From Lysobacter changpingensis (lineage in GTDB: Bacteria > Pseudomonadota > Gammaproteobacteria > Xanthomonadales > Xanthomonadaceae), in NCBI RefSeq assembly GCF_017308985.1, contig NZ_JADWPE010000006.1, positions 124,001 through 188,000 on the forward strand: a DNA stretch of 64,000 nucleotides, read 5' to 3'. Below are positions 25,953-37,290 of this stretch, piece after piece. The notes beneath the pieces are model-generated. The model worked only from the letters and a program-made list of their open reading frames with translations. It ran no database searches and was not told the origin of the DNA. Both the position numbers and the translations under genes were made by a program. Positions within the stretch are counted from its first letter, which is position 1; each line of letters starts with the position of its first letter.

Positions 25953-27014
25953 ATGACGCGCCACCTTCTGGGCTTCCTGCTGATGACCACCGTTTCCCTC
26001 ACCGGCTGTTCCACCACCTCGCCCTACGCCGATTCGCCGCAGTTCCGCGATGGCGGTTTCCACAATCCGGTCGCGCCGAAACAGGCGGGGCTCGCGCAGA
26101 TGCCGCGCATGCTGTGGCGCTTCATGTTCGACAAGCCCGACGATGCGCGTCCCGATGCCCCGCCGCAGGTCACGCCGCTCACGCGCGCGCAGCTGCTGGC
26201 CGCGCCGGACGGAACGCTGTTCCGGCTGGGGCATTCGACGATGCTGCTCAAGCTCGACGGCGGTTTCTGGCTGACCGATCCGGTGTTCTCCGAACGCGCC
26301 TCGCCCGTGCAATGGGCCGGACCGAAGCGCTTCCATGCGCCGCCAATCCCGCTGGAGCAGCTGCCGCCGATCGAAGGCGTGATCCTCTCGCACGATCATT
26401 ACGATCACCTCGACCGCGCGGCGGTGCTCGCGCTCGCCGCGAAGACGCGCCATTTCGTCGCGCCGCTGGGCGTGGGCGACCTGCTGGTCGAATGGGGCGT
26501 GGAGGCGTCGAAGGTGCGGCAGCTGGACTGGTGGCAGGAGACCCGCGTCGGCGGCGTGCGCCTGGTCGCCACGCCGGCGCAGCATTTCTCCGGGCGCGGG
26601 TTGTTCTCGAAGAACCCGACGCTGTGGGCGTCGTGGGTGATCGAGGCCGACGGGCTGCGCATCTTCTTCAGCGGCGACAGCGGGTATTTCGACGGCTTCC
26701 GCGACATCGGCGAGCGCTTCGGGCCGTTCGACCTGACCATGGTCGAATGCGGCGCCTACGACGCGATGTGGAGCGGCGTGCACATGCAGCCGGAGGAAAC
26801 CGTGCAGGCGCACCAGGACCTGCGCGGGCGCTGGCTGATGCCGGTGCACAACGGCACCTTCGACCTCGCGCTGCACGGCTGGCAGGAACCGTTTACACGC
26901 GTGTCGCGGATCGCGCGTGAACGTGGTGTAGCGCTAACAACGCCGGGTTTCGGCGAAGCGCTGGACCTGCGCGGGCCCGCGCCCGAACGCGCATGGTGGC
27001 TGCCCTCGCCGTAG
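25953..27014 (+). CDS. MBL-fold hydrolase lipoprotein, NAPE-PLD/UlaG-like
   Basis: A 353-residue lipoprotein (lipobox LTGC, Cys19) with a metallo-beta-lactamase fold. The metal motif is H147-D-H149-Y-D151-H152 in [10 protein letters not shown]; further ligands are His194-like in [10 protein letters not shown], Asp in FSGDSGYF and His in [13 protein letters not shown]. This arrangement is that of N-acyl-phosphatidylethanolamine phospholipase D-like enzymes, so a phospholipid substrate is plausible. It may be cotranscribed with the acetyltransferase gene. Confidence 0.87.
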   Translation: MTRHLLGFLLMTTVSLTGCSTTSPYADSPQFRDGGFHNPVAPKQAGLAQMPRMLWRFMFDKPDDARPDAPPQVTPLTRAQLLAAPDGTLFRLGHSTMLLKLDGGFWLTDPVFSERASPVQWAGPKRFHAPPIPLEQLPPIEGVILSHDHYDHLDRAAVLALAAKTRHFVAPLGVGDLLVEWGVEASKVRQLDWWQETRVGGVRLVATPAQHFSGRGLFSKNPTLWASWVIEADGLRIFFSGDSGYFDGFRDIGERFGPFDLTMVECGAYDAMWSGVHMQPEETVQAHQDLRGRWLMPVHNGTFDLALHGWQEPFTRVSRIARERGVALTTPGFGEALDLRGPAPERAWWLPSP

Positions 27015-27058
27015 TCATCGGCGACAATGGCGGTCCGTTTTCCAACACGGCGCCGCCC

Positions 27059-28087
27059 ATGACGAACCACCCGCAGTCGATTTCCCTCACCCGCTACCTG
27101 ATCGAGGAACAGCGCGCAGGCCGCATCAACGCCGACCTGCGCCTGCTGATCGAAGTGGTGGCGCGCGCGTGCAAGACGATCTCGATCGCGGTCGGCAAGG
27201 GCGCGCTCGGCGGCGTGCTCGGCGATGCGGGCACGGCCGGCGAGGCGTCGATCAACGTGCAGGGCGAAGCGCAGAAGAAGCTCGACGTGCTGTCGAACGA
27301 GATCCTGCTCGAAGCGAACGCATGGGGCGGCCATCTCGCCGGTCTCGCGTCGGAGGAGATGGATACCTCCCAGCCGATCCCGGACGTGTATCCACGCGGC
27401 AACTACCTGCTGCTGTTCGATCCCCTCGACGGCAGTTCGAACATCGACGTGAACATCTCGGTCGGCACGATCTTCTCCGTGCTGCGCGCACCCGATGGCG
27501 TGACGCAAGCGAAGGACGAGGACTTCCTCCAGCCCGGCACCGCGCAGGTCGCCGCCGGTTACTGCACGTACGGGCCGAGCACGATGCTCGTGCTCACCGT
27601 CGGCAACGGCACGCACGCGTTCACGCTGGATCGCGAGATCGGCAGCTTCGTGCTGACCACGCGCGGCATGCGCATTCCGGAGGAGACCAGGGAGTTCGCG
27701 GTGAACATGTCGAACCAGCGTTTCTGGGAAGCGCCGATGCAGCGTTACGTCGGCGACCTGCTGGCCGGCAGGGAAGGCCCGCGCGGCAAGGATTTCAACA
27801 TGCGCTGGGTGGCCTCGATGGTCGCCGACGTGCATCGCATCCTCACGCGTGGCGGTATCTTCAGCTATCCGCTCGACAGCAAGTGCGCCGCGAAGGGCGG
27901 CAAGCTGCGGCTGATGTACGAGGCCAACCCGATGGCGTTGCTGGTCGAACAGGCCGGCGGCGCGGCGAGCACCGGTCGCCAGCGCATGCTCGAAGTGCAG
28001 CCGACCGGACTGCATCAGCGCGTGCCGGTGTTCCTCGGCTCGAAGATCGAAGTGGAAACCGCGGTGCGTTACCACCTCGAAGGCTAG
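27059..28087 (+). CDS. fbp: Class 1 fructose-1,6-bisphosphatase
   Basis: A 342-residue gluconeogenic FBPase. It has the metal/substrate motif [12 protein letters not shown] (Asp121 to Asn132), ASEEMD (the Glu pair for metal binding) and GGIFSYPLD. It hydrolyses fructose 1,6-bisphosphate to fructose 6-phosphate. ATG 27059 gives the family N-terminus; a -10-like GACAAT lies 36 bases upstream, so it likely has its own promoter inside the end of the MBL gene's transcript. Confidence 0.95.
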   Translation: MTNHPQSISLTRYLIEEQRAGRINADLRLLIEVVARACKTISIAVGKGALGGVLGDAGTAGEASINVQGEAQKKLDVLSNEILLEANAWGGHLAGLASEEMDTSQPIPDVYPRGNYLLLFDPLDGSSNIDVNISVGTIFSVLRAPDGVTQAKDEDFLQPGTAQVAAGYCTYGPSTMLVLTVGNGTHAFTLDREIGSFVLTTRGMRIPEETREFAVNMSNQRFWEAPMQRYVGDLLAGREGPRGKDFNMRWVASMVADVHRILTRGGIFSYPLDSKCAAKGGKLRLMYEANPMALLVEQAGGAASTGRQRMLEVQPTGLHQRVPVFLGSKIEVETAVRYHLEG

Positions 28088-28230
28088 GAACCGCTCCACT
28101 CGTTCCTTCCGAGTGCCCGCCCCTCACGAACGTGAATCCCATTGGCGCGTTTCATGTCGCGTGCCGATGCGATGCCTGCACGAGCGACGCGTCGTTTCTG
28201 ACCGCTCATCGTCGAACGGTCCGTTGAATA

Positions 28231-28252
28231 CACTGCGTAACTTCGCGCAGTG
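28231..28252. promoter_or_regulatory. Inverted repeat upstream of the VpsR-like gene
   Basis: CACTGCG (28231-28237) and CGCAGTG (28246-28252) form a perfect 7-bp inverted repeat with an 8-base spacer, ending 36 bases before the start codon. It could be an operator for the activator itself or another regulator. The rest of the 201-base gap shows nothing else clear. Confidence 0.4.
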
Positions 28253-28288
28253 GCAGCATCGGCTGCCTCGGACTGCGTCAGGAATGAC

Positions 28289-29704
<1,416 letters not shown>

Positions 29705-29773
29705 GCTGCGTTCCGCGTTTGCATCGCGCGCGCGCCGTGCGAGGATGCGGCATTCCCGCCTCCCTTGCGCGCC

Positions 29774-30514
29774 ATGCACAGCCAGGATCGCGATGCGGCC
29801 GACACAGGATCGGCCGACTTCATCGAAGTCTTCGACGACGCGCTCGATCGCGACACGTGCGCGCGGCTGGTCGAGCGGTTCATCGCCAGCGCGGACACCG
29901 TGCCGGGTCGCATCGGCGGCGGCGTGCTGCCCGACCTGAAGGACAGCCGCGACCTCACCATCACCGGCCGCGATGCGTGGCGCGATGCGGAAGCGCTGCT
30001 GAACGCGGCGGTGTTCAAGGGGCTGATCGCGTACCTGCGGCGGTATCCGCACGCGTTGATCGCGCCGTTGATGCTGGAAGTGCCGGGCGAGAACGGCGCG
30101 CGGCATCGGCTCACCGCGGAGCGCCTGATGGCGATGGACGACGCGACGCTGACGCCCGTGGTGCAGACCGTGCTGCGCCCGGGGGCGATCAACCTGCAGC
30201 GCTATGCGGCCGATCGCGGCGGGTATCCGTACTGGCATTGCGAACTGTATCCGCGCGATCCGCATGGCGAGACGCTGCATCGGCATCTGCTGTGGACGAT
30301 CTATCTCAACGATGGATTCGAGGCGGGCGAGACGGAGTTCCTCTATCAGCGGCGCAGGATCGCGCCGCGCGCGGGCAGCCTGTTGATCGCGCCGGCGGCG
30401 TTCACGCATACGCACCGCGGCAACCGGCCGGGCGGCGGCGACAAGTTCATCGCGACGAGCTGGGTGTTGTTCCAGCGCGCGGAGCGGTTGTTCGGGGCTT
30501 CCCAGGTTTCATAG
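29774..30514 (+). CDS. 2-oxoglutarate/Fe(II)-dependent oxygenase-like protein
   Basis: A 246-residue protein resembling prolyl-4-hydroxylase-type oxygenases: N-terminal FIEVFDDALDRDTCARLVERF, then YWHCELYPRD and LLWTIYLNDGFEAGETEFLY, and the distal histidine region FTHTHRGNRPGG. The first iron-binding pair would be His-x-Glu (HCE) rather than the usual His-x-Asp. ATG 29774 is used; TTG 29765 in frame is also possible. It starts 69 bases after the VpsR-like gene on the same strand. Substrate unknown. Confidence 0.8.
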   Translation: MHSQDRDAADTGSADFIEVFDDALDRDTCARLVERFIASADTVPGRIGGGVLPDLKDSRDLTITGRDAWRDAEALLNAAVFKGLIAYLRRYPHALIAPLMLEVPGENGARHRLTAERLMAMDDATLTPVVQTVLRPGAINLQRYAADRGGYPYWHCELYPRDPHGETLHRHLLWTIYLNDGFEAGETEFLYQRRRIAPRAGSLLIAPAAFTHTHRGNRPGGGDKFIATSWVLFQRAERLFGASQVS

Positions 30515-30557
30515 GTCGGCTAGGCGGCACGCAGCGGGGGCGCGGTCGGCTCTCCTT

Positions 30558-30588
30558 CCCGGGTGCGCTTCGCTTACCCCGGGCTACA
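30558..30588. repeat. GTAG-type REP element, copy 4
   Basis: A single unit of the CCCGGGTGCGCTTCGCTTAC...GGGCTACA palindrome with one extra C in the right arm. It lies in the 186-base tail-to-tail gap between the oxygenase and response regulator genes. The remaining gap shows nothing further. Confidence 0.8.
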
Positions 30589-30700
30589 GAAGCAGCGCCG
30601 TCATTCCGGACACATGCCGCCATTCCTGCGAAAGCTGGAATCCATCCTGCTGTTGCTGTTGCCTTTGTTCCCGCGCGTTACAGGCCCAACGGCGCAGCCC

Positions 30701-31135
30701 TCACACATGCCGCGGATGGTTCAACACCAGCCAGTACAGCCCCACCTGCTTCACCGCCCACACGAACTGCTCGAAATCCACCGGCTTCTGGATGTAGCTG
30801 TTCACGCCCAGCGCGTAGCTGGCTTCCACGTCGAACGGCTCCGCGCTCGTGGTCAACACCACCACCGGCAGCGTGCGCGTGGCCTCGTTCGCGCGCACGG
30901 CCTGGAGGACCTCGCGGCCGTCGACCTTGGGCAGGTTCAGGTCCAGCAGCATGATCGAGGGAAGGTCGTCCGGATCGCGGTCGGCGTACTTGCCGCGCGC
31001 GAAGAGGTAGTCGAGCGCTTCCGCACCGTCGTTCACCACGACCAGGCGATTGGCGATCTTGGCCTCGTCGAAGGCGATGCGGGTGAGCTCGACATCGTCC
31101 GGGTTGTCCTCGACCAGCAGGATTTCCTTGTGCAT
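30701..31135 (-). CDS. Stand-alone response regulator, Rcp1-like
   Basis: A 144-residue single-domain receiver with no output domain. Asp10 and neighbours (LVEDNPDDVE), the phospho-acceptor Asp65 (IMLLDLNLPKVDG) and Lys in YIQKPVDF are present. This is the Rcp1/phytochrome-partner subgroup, whose members pass phosphate by protein contact. Its ATG overlaps the stop of the PAS kinase gene by one base (TGATG), so the two form a coupled pair. Confidence 0.92.
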   Translation of the reverse strand: MHKEILLVEDNPDDVELTRIAFDEAKIANRLVVVNDGAEALDYLFARGKYADRDPDDLPSIMLLDLNLPKVDGREVLQAVRANEATRTLPVVVLTTSAEPFDVEASYALGVNSYIQKPVDFEQFVWAVKQVGLYWLVLNHPRHV

Positions 31136-32271
31136 CAGGCGCTCTCCTCCGCCGCCGATTCGGCCGGCAATTCGAGGGTGAACGTGGCGCCGGATTCGGG
31201 ACTGGAATCGGCGCGGACGCTGCCGTGGTGTCGTTCGGCGATTCGCCGCACGATCGCCAGGCCCAGGCCGTGACCTCCCCCCTGGTCCGGCCCGTGCAAT
31301 CGCTGGAATGGCTCGAACAGCTTGTGCGCATAGCGCATGTCGAATCCGATGCCCTCGTCACGGATTTCGAGTTGCAGGCGCTTGCCCTCGCGACGTCCGC
31401 TGACCTGGATGCGGATCGGCTCGCGTTCGCGCGAGAACTTCCACGCATTGCCCATCAACTGGCTGAGCAGCAGCTTGAGCAGGCGTTCGTCGCCCCAGGC
31501 GTGCAGGCTGGGTTGCACGCGGATGTCGGCGCGGCGCTGCGGCTCGGCGTCCTGCAGCTCGGCGCCGACCCAGTCGGCCAGCAGGCTCAGGTCGACGTCG
31601 GCGGGCTTGAGATCGGCGCGCGTGACGTAGGCCAGGTCGTTGAGCGCGCTCAGCAAGCCGCTCATGCGCGCGGCGGCGGCGCGGATGCGCGCGAGGTAGT
31701 CGCGATCGGTTTCGTCCAGCCGCGTGCTCGCGCGGTCGGCGAGCAGGGCGGAAAAACTCTCGATCGACCGCAACGGCGCGCGCAGATCGTGCGCGACCGC
31801 ATCGGCGAACAGCTGCAGCTGGTTGCTGGCGGTGTCGCGCGCGGCATGCTCGGCTTCGGCGTGGGCGCGCAGCGCGAGTTCGGCGGCATGCTGCGCGGTG
31901 ACGTCGCGCAGCTGCACCAGCAGGTAGAGCGGCGCGCCTTCGGCATCGCGCACCACCGAGACGTTGACGTGCGCCCACACGGCGTGGCCGTCACGGTGCA
32001 GGTAGCGCTTGCTCGCGTCGAGTGAGGGAATGCTGCCGTCGACCAGCCCGCGCAGGAACGACTGGCTCATCACGAGGTCGTCCGGATGCGTCAGCGCCGC
32101 GGCGGGCGTACCGACGATGTCATGCGCGCTGTATCCGAACATGCGTTCGAAGGCGGGGTTTACTTCTAGCCATCGACCCTGCAGGTCGACCACCGCCATG
32201 CCGACGCCGGAGGCGTCCATCGCGAGACGGAAGCGGTCGATTCCCGTGGCCTGACCGGGGATATCGCTCAT
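31135..32271 (-). CDS. PAS-domain sensor histidine kinase
   Basis: A 378-residue soluble kinase. A PAS domain (about 10-130; DASGVGMAVVDLQGRWLEVN, PAFERMFGYS) is followed by HisKA with His161 in DAVAHDLRAPLRSIESFSAL and an HATPase domain (LMGNAWKFSRERE, DEGIGFDM, GGGHGLGLAIVRRI). It has no membrane segment and no obvious chromophore cysteine in the PAS domain. It belongs to the bacteriophytochrome-like kinase subgroup, and the next gene encodes its likely receiver. Confidence 0.9.
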   Translation of the reverse strand: MSDIPGQATGIDRFRLAMDASGVGMAVVDLQGRWLEVNPAFERMFGYSAHDIVGTPAAALTHPDDLVMSQSFLRGLVDGSIPSLDASKRYLHRDGHAVWAHVNVSVVRDAEGAPLYLLVQLRDVTAQHAAELALRAHAEAEHAARDTASNQLQLFADAVAHDLRAPLRSIESFSALLADRASTRLDETDRDYLARIRAAAARMSGLLSALNDLAYVTRADLKPADVDLSLLADWVGAELQDAEPQRRADIRVQPSLHAWGDERLLKLLLSQLMGNAWKFSREREPIRIQVSGRREGKRLQLEIRDEGIGFDMRYAHKLFEPFQRLHGPDQGGGHGLGLAIVRRIAERHHGSVRADSSPESGATFTLELPAESAAEESA

Positions 32272-32384
32272 CGATGGAGTGGCTCAAGCTAGTCCTGTCG
32301 CGGCGGTAGTGTAGCGGGGCCGGTCGTGACGGTGCGGTGCAGGCTGTCGCGCGCGATCGCCGCGGCTTGTCGCACAATCGGGAC

Positions 32385-34178
32385 ATGGAGATCCAACAGA
32401 TCCTCTTCCTGGTCATCCTCGCCGGCTCGCTGTATCTGTTCATCAGCGAGCGCCTGCGCGTGGACGTGACGGCGATGCTCACGTTGCTGGCCATGGTGCT
32501 CGCCGGCGTGCTCGATGCGCGCGAGGCGCTGTCGGGCTTCGCGAGCGAACCGGCGATCATCGTCGCGGCGGTGTTCATCATCTCCGGCGGACTGGCCGCT
32601 ACGGGCATCACCGAACGCATCGGCCAGGCCGTGGAACGCGCGGCCGGACGCACGGAAAGCCGGGCGATCGCGGTGGTGATGCTCGCCGTGGCGGCGCTGT
32701 CGTCGTTCACCCACCACGTGATGGTCACCGCGATGATGCTGCCGATCGTCACGCGTTTCGCACGCGCGCGCGGGATGTCGGCCTCGCGCCTGCTGATGCC
32801 GATGTCGTTCGCGGCGTCGCTGGGCACCACGCTGACGCTGGTCAGCGCCCCGGCCTTCCTGCTGGCGGACAACCTGATCGAACGCACCGGCAGCGAGGGA
32901 TTGGGCATTTTCTCGATCACCCCGATCGGACTGGCGCTGGTCGTGGTCGGTGTCGCCTACATGCTGCTGGCGCGATGGCTGCTGCCCAAGCGCTTCGGCG
33001 CGCTGGGCGATGCGGGCTATTTCCGGCTCGATCGCTACCGCACGGAACTCGTCGTCGGCGAAGGACCGCGCTGGAACACGCGTCCATTGTCGGAGCTGCA
33101 GAAATCGCTGGGCGATCGCTTCCGGCTGGTGAGCTGGATGCGCGACGGCCAGGTGCGCGACGACCTGACGCCTTCCAGTCCGCTGATCAACGGCGACATC
33201 CTGCGCGTGGAAGCCTCGGCCGACGCGCTCGCGTCGCTGCACGCCGACTCGGGGCTGGCGCTGCAGGCGATCAAGCGTTACGGCGCGCTCGCCACCGGCG
33301 AGGGCGAGGCGCAGCTGGTGCAGGCGGTGATCGCGCCGGCGTCGGAGTTCATCGGCCGCACGCTGCGCGAGCTGGACTTCGCCAAGCGGTTCCACGTGGT
33401 GATCATCGGTCTGTGGCGGCGTGGCGAGGACGAATCGCCACGCCTGACCGAAACGCGGTTGCGCGAGGGCGATCTGCTGGTGCTGTGGGGCCGGCCGTCG
33501 CGCTTCGCCGAACTGGCGACGCACCACGGCTTCCTGATGCTGGTGCCGTTCGCCGGCGAGGCGCGGCGCCGCGTGCGCGCGCCGTTGGCGCTGGCGATCC
33601 TCGCCGCGACCGTGCTCGCCGCCGCGACCGAATGGCTGCCGGCGCCACTGGCGTTCCTGCTCGGCGCGGTGGCGATGGTCGCGGCGCGCTGCGTCGACGT
33701 CGACCAGGCCTACCGCGAAGTCGACGTGCGGATCTTCGTGATGATCGCCGGCGTGATCCCGCTCGGCATCGCGATGGAACAGACCGGCACGGCGCAGTGG
33801 CTCGCGTCGGGGCTGCTGCAGGTCATGTCGGGATGGCCGCCATTGGCGGTGCTGCTGGTGATGTTCGGCGTCGCGGCGGTGCTGACGCAGATCCTCTCCG
33901 ACGCGGCGACGACGGTGCTGCTCGGCCCGATCGCGGTGGAACTGGCGCAGTCGCTTGGGCTGGCGCCGACGCCCTTCGTGGTGTGCACGGCGCTGGGCGC
34001 GGTGGCGTCGTTCCTCACCCCGATCGGGCACCACGGCAACCTGCTGATCCTGGGGCCCGGGCAGTACCGCTTCGCGGATTTCCTGCGCATCGGGTTGCCG
34101 CTGACGGCGATGATCGCGCTGGTCAGCGCGTGGATGTCGCGCTGGCTGTGGCTCGGCGGGCCGCTGCTTCCGGGATGA
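32385..34178 (+). CDS. SLC13-family permease with RCK_C domains
   Basis: A 597-residue anion transporter of the DASS/SLC13 family. Hydrophobic helices occupy residues 5-195 and 405-595. Between them lie two RCK_C (TrkA-C) domains, about 215-300 and 315-400 (PLSELQKSLGDRFRLVSWMR; AQLVQAVIAPASEFIGRTLR). The conserved repeat segments SSFTHHVMVTAMMLPI and SFLTPIGHHGNLLILGPGQY mark the two substrate motifs. The substrate is probably sulfate, a dicarboxylate or another anion. ATG 32385 is used; CACAAT at 32373 looks like a -10. Confidence 0.85.
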   Translation: MEIQQILFLVILAGSLYLFISERLRVDVTAMLTLLAMVLAGVLDAREALSGFASEPAIIVAAVFIISGGLAATGITERIGQAVERAAGRTESRAIAVVMLAVAALSSFTHHVMVTAMMLPIVTRFARARGMSASRLLMPMSFAASLGTTLTLVSAPAFLLADNLIERTGSEGLGIFSITPIGLALVVVGVAYMLLARWLLPKRFGALGDAGYFRLDRYRTELVVGEGPRWNTRPLSELQKSLGDRFRLVSWMRDGQVRDDLTPSSPLINGDILRVEASADALASLHADSGLALQAIKRYGALATGEGEAQLVQAVIAPASEFIGRTLRELDFAKRFHVVIIGLWRRGEDESPRLTETRLREGDLLVLWGRPSRFAELATHHGFLMLVPFAGEARRRVRAPLALAILAATVLAAATEWLPAPLAFLLGAVAMVAARCVDVDQAYREVDVRIFVMIAGVIPLGIAMEQTGTAQWLASGLLQVMSGWPPLAVLLVMFGVAAVLTQILSDAATTVLLGPIAVELAQSLGLAPTPFVVCTALGAVASFLTPIGHHGNLLILGPGQYRFADFLRIGLPLTAMIALVSAWMSRWLWLGGPLLPG

Positions 34179-34186
34179 ACGTCAGG

Positions 34187-35275
34187 TCAGAAAAGCTCGC
34201 CCTGCGGGGGCGGCTTGCGCGGCGGGACGAACTGGCTCGTGTCGAGGTTCGGCATAGAGCCGAAGCCCAGCCGCGCGTGCGCCTTGCGGAAGCGCTGGGC
34301 GATGAGCTGCGCGAACGGGCCTTCGCCGCGCATGCGCGTACCGAAGGTGCTGTCGTAATCCTTGCCGCCGCGCATCTGCTGGATGAGGCTCATCACGTGC
34401 TCGGCGCGATCGGGGTAGTGCAGCTGCAGCCATTCGCGCCAGACCTGCTTGAGTTCGTGCGGCAGCCGCAGCAGCACGTAACCGGCGGAAGTGGCGCCGT
34501 GGTCGCGACAGGCTTCGAGGATGTGCTCGATCTCGCGGTCGTTGATCATCGGAATCACCGGCGCGACCATGATCCCCACCGGCACGCCGGCATCGACCAG
34601 CGTGCGGATCGCCTTCAACCGCGCATGCGGCGCGGACGCGCGCGGCTCCATGCGCGCGGACAGGCGGTTGTCGAGCGAGGTGACGGAGAACGCGATGCTC
34701 GCCAGGCCGCGCTTCGCCATCGGCGCGATGAGGTCGATGTCGCGCACCACGCCCGCGTTCTTGGTGATGATGCTGAAGGGATGCGAGCAGGCGCTGAGCA
34801 CTTCGATCACCGATCGCGTGACGCGGTAGCGGCGTTCGATCGGCTGGTAGGAATCGGTGTTGATGCCCAGCGCCAGCGGCACGCACTGGTAGGACGGACG
34901 CGCCAGCTCGTTCTGCAGCAGCTCGGCGGCGTTGGTTTTCGCGAACAGGCGGGTTTCGAAATCAAGCCCCGGCGAGAGGTCCAGGTACGCATGCGACGGC
35001 CGTGCGAAGCAGTAGACGCAGCCGTGCTCGCAGCCGCGATACGGATTCACCGACGCGCTGTGGCCGACATCGGGCGAGTCGTTGCGGCTGACGATGCTGC
35101 GCGCGCGTTCCTCGGTGACGCGGGTCTGCGGGCCGGGCGCTTCGGACAGGTCCTCGTAGACCGAGCCCCAGCCGTCGTCCTCCCCGTGCGCGACGGTCAC
35201 CGCATAGCGGCCATCGACGTGGGAGGCGGCGCCGCGACCTTTGATCGGGGCCTGGGCTTTGCGGGCATCGTCCAT
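34187..35275 (-). CDS. Radical SAM protein, PA0069 family
   Basis: A 362-residue radical SAM enzyme of the PA0069/SplB-like group. The cluster cysteines are Cys82, Cys86 and Cys89 (RGCEHGCVYCFARP, so CxxxCxxC). The DNA-lyase relatives repair spore photoproduct, but the members in non-spore formers have no defined role. It is convergent with the SLC13 permease (8 bases apart) and divergent from the cardiolipin synthase gene. ATG 35275 is chosen; the longer frame runs into that gene. Confidence 0.9.
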   Translation of the reverse strand: MDDARKAQAPIKGRGAASHVDGRYAVTVAHGEDDGWGSVYEDLSEAPGPQTRVTEERARSIVSRNDSPDVGHSASVNPYRGCEHGCVYCFARPSHAYLDLSPGLDFETRLFAKTNAAELLQNELARPSYQCVPLALGINTDSYQPIERRYRVTRSVIEVLSACSHPFSIITKNAGVVRDIDLIAPMAKRGLASIAFSVTSLDNRLSARMEPRASAPHARLKAIRTLVDAGVPVGIMVAPVIPMINDREIEHILEACRDHGATSAGYVLLRLPHELKQVWREWLQLHYPDRAEHVMSLIQQMRGGKDYDSTFGTRMRGEGPFAQLIAQRFRKAHARLGFGSMPNLDTSQFVPPRKPPPQGELF

Positions 35276-35359
35276 CCGCCTTAGCCTACGCGCGGCCCGT
35301 CGCAGCCCGTGAGACGGGCGAGCGCGCGAGCGCCTGAACGGAGGAGGAGACCGCCCCGC

Positions 35360-36796
35360 ATGCCCGACATCCTGCGCAGCGCGTGGAGCGCGTTCACCTC
35401 GATCCCCAATATCGCCCTGTACCTGACGCTCGGCTGGCTGACCTACCTGGTGTGGCTCGGCCTGTGGATCGTCCTGCAGAAACGCGAGCCGGTCGCGACG
35501 CTGAGCTGGCTGATCAGCCTGGCGGCGCTGCCGTACATCGGCTTCGTCATCTATTTCTTCTTCGGTCCGCAGCGCATCCGCCGGCATCGCCTGCGTCGCG
35601 TGCGCGCCCGCTCGACGCTGCCGCCGCCGCCGGAAGGGCTGGTGCCGACGCCGGACGCGATCGAACTGGCGCGCCTGGCGCAATCGACCACCGGCCTGCC
35701 GCCGATCACCGCCACGCGCGCGGACCTGCTGGTCGACGGTTCGGCCAAGTACACCGCGCTGCTGGAGGCCATCGCCAAGGCGCGCGACCACGTCCACCTG
35801 GAGTACTACATCTACCTGCCCGACCGCACCGGCACGGCGCTGCGCGACGCGCTGGTCGAACGCGCGCGCGCCGGCGTGCAGGTGCGGTTGCTGCTCGATG
35901 CGGTGGGTTCTGGGCGCACCAAGCGGAAGTTCCTGAAGCCGCTCGTCGAGGCCGGCGCGGAGGTGGCGTGGTTCCACCCGATGAAGCTGCAATGGTTCTG
36001 GAAGCGGCCGTGGCTCAACCTGCGCACGCACCGGAAGATCGTCGTGATCGACGGCGAGATCGGCTTCACCGGCGGCATCAACATCACCGACGAGGAAGAC
36101 GAGCGCCTGCGCGAGGACGCCTACCGCGACCTGCACCTGCGCCTGGAAGGCGACATCGTCCGCGAGCTGCAGCTGGTCTTCATCGAGGACTGGGCGTACG
36201 CGACCGGCCAGCCGCCGCTGCGTGTGCACCATCCTGCACCGCGACGCGGGACGATTTCCGCGCAGGTGCTGGTGTCGGGGCCCGACTCGTCGTGGGAGGC
36301 GATCCACCGCGTGCACGTGGCGGCGATCCATTCCGCGCAGCGTCGCGTATGGCTGGTGACGCCGTACTTCGTGCCCGGCGAGGCGGCGCGCATGGCGCTG
36401 ACGTCGGCGGCGCTGGGCGGACTGGACGTGCGCCTGCTCGTGCCGAAGGTCTGCGACAGCCGGCTGGTCACGCTGGCGGCGCGGTCGTATTTCGACGAGC
36501 TGCTCGAGGCCGGCGTGAAGGTGCACGAGTACGGCCCGCGCATGCTGCACAGCAAGGCGCTGCTGTGCGACGACGATCTGGCGATCGTCGGCAGCGCGAA
36601 CTTCGATCACCGCAGCTTCCGGCTCAACTTCGAAGTGTCGGTGATGTTCCGCGACAGGGAGCTCGCGGGCGAACTGGCGAAGCTGATCCAGGGCGAGTGC
36701 AACCTGGCGCCGCGCGTGCGCGCCGACCGGCCGCAGCCGCTGTGGAGCACGCGCGTGCCCGAGGGCCTCGCGCGGCTGGTCTCACCGCTGCTGTGA
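35360..36796 (+). CDS. cls: Cardiolipin synthase
   Basis: A 478-residue phospholipase D-type cardiolipin synthase. Two N-terminal membrane helices (about 20-40 and 52-70) are followed by two HKD motifs: H224RKIVVID (THRKIVVIDGEIGFTGG) and H397SKALLCDD (LHSKALLCDDDLAIVGSANF). It makes cardiolipin from phosphatidylglycerol at the inner membrane. The gene starts a plus-strand series ending in pdxJ. A GGAGGA ribosome site lies upstream of the ATG. Confidence 0.94.
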   Translation: MPDILRSAWSAFTSIPNIALYLTLGWLTYLVWLGLWIVLQKREPVATLSWLISLAALPYIGFVIYFFFGPQRIRRHRLRRVRARSTLPPPPEGLVPTPDAIELARLAQSTTGLPPITATRADLLVDGSAKYTALLEAIAKARDHVHLEYYIYLPDRTGTALRDALVERARAGVQVRLLLDAVGSGRTKRKFLKPLVEAGAEVAWFHPMKLQWFWKRPWLNLRTHRKIVVIDGEIGFTGGINITDEEDERLREDAYRDLHLRLEGDIVRELQLVFIEDWAYATGQPPLRVHHPAPRRGTISAQVLVSGPDSSWEAIHRVHVAAIHSAQRRVWLVTPYFVPGEAARMALTSAALGGLDVRLLVPKVCDSRLVTLAARSYFDELLEAGVKVHEYGPRMLHSKALLCDDDLAIVGSANFDHRSFRLNFEVSVMFRDRELAGELAKLIQGECNLAPRVRADRPQPLWSTRVPEGLARLVSPLL

Positions 36797-36908
36797 CCGG
36801 TGCCGCGCTTCGCTGACGGGCGGTCGCGCGTGGGCGGCGACCGGACGATGGTGCGCCGGCGCGCGCGCTAAACTGCCGGCGCCAACGCCCAAGCACACGG
36901 AGCTTCCC

Positions 36909-37172
36909 ATGCAATGGCTGTATCTGCTGCTCGCCCTGGTCGCGCTGGCGGTGGCGTTCAAGACGACGTCGGTGGCGGTGCTGATGGTGAGCTTGCTGGC
37001 GGCGCTGGGCTTCCTGCTCGCGTGGGTGCTCAAGCTGCTCGCCGCACGCGTGGACAGCCAGACGCGGGACGCCTCGCTGATCCTCGATCCGGTGGAACTG
37101 CGTCGCCTGCGCGAGCAGGCCGAGGCGCGCCGCGCCGCCGCGGGCACGCCGCCGACGACGCCGGGCGCCTGA
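36909..37172 (+). CDS. Small membrane protein of unknown function
   Basis: An 87-residue protein with two hydrophobic segments (3-17 and 24-42, joined by a short loop KTTS) and a charged C-terminal half (LRRLREQAEARR). A -10-like TAAACT and a GGAGC ribosome site support the ATG. No family is recognised. Confidence 0.6.
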   Translation: MQWLYLLLALVALAVAFKTTSVAVLMVSLLAALGFLLAWVLKLLAARVDSQTRDASLILDPVELRRLREQAEARRAAAGTPPTTPGA

Positions 37173-37290
37173 GCTTCGTCCCCGCGAACGGTCGCCGCGG
37201 AAAGCGTTAGGATCGGCATGCCGGAGAAGCCGCCCCCGGCGGCGTGATCGCATTCGCGCGCACCGGTCGCGCGGCTTCCGGGAGATCGCC

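Noticed and set aside
28240-28288. Sigma-54 promoter before the VpsR-like gene (TGGCAGCATCGGCTGC)
   Set aside because: The GG and GC doublets are 11 bases apart, not the required 10, and the -12 element is poor.
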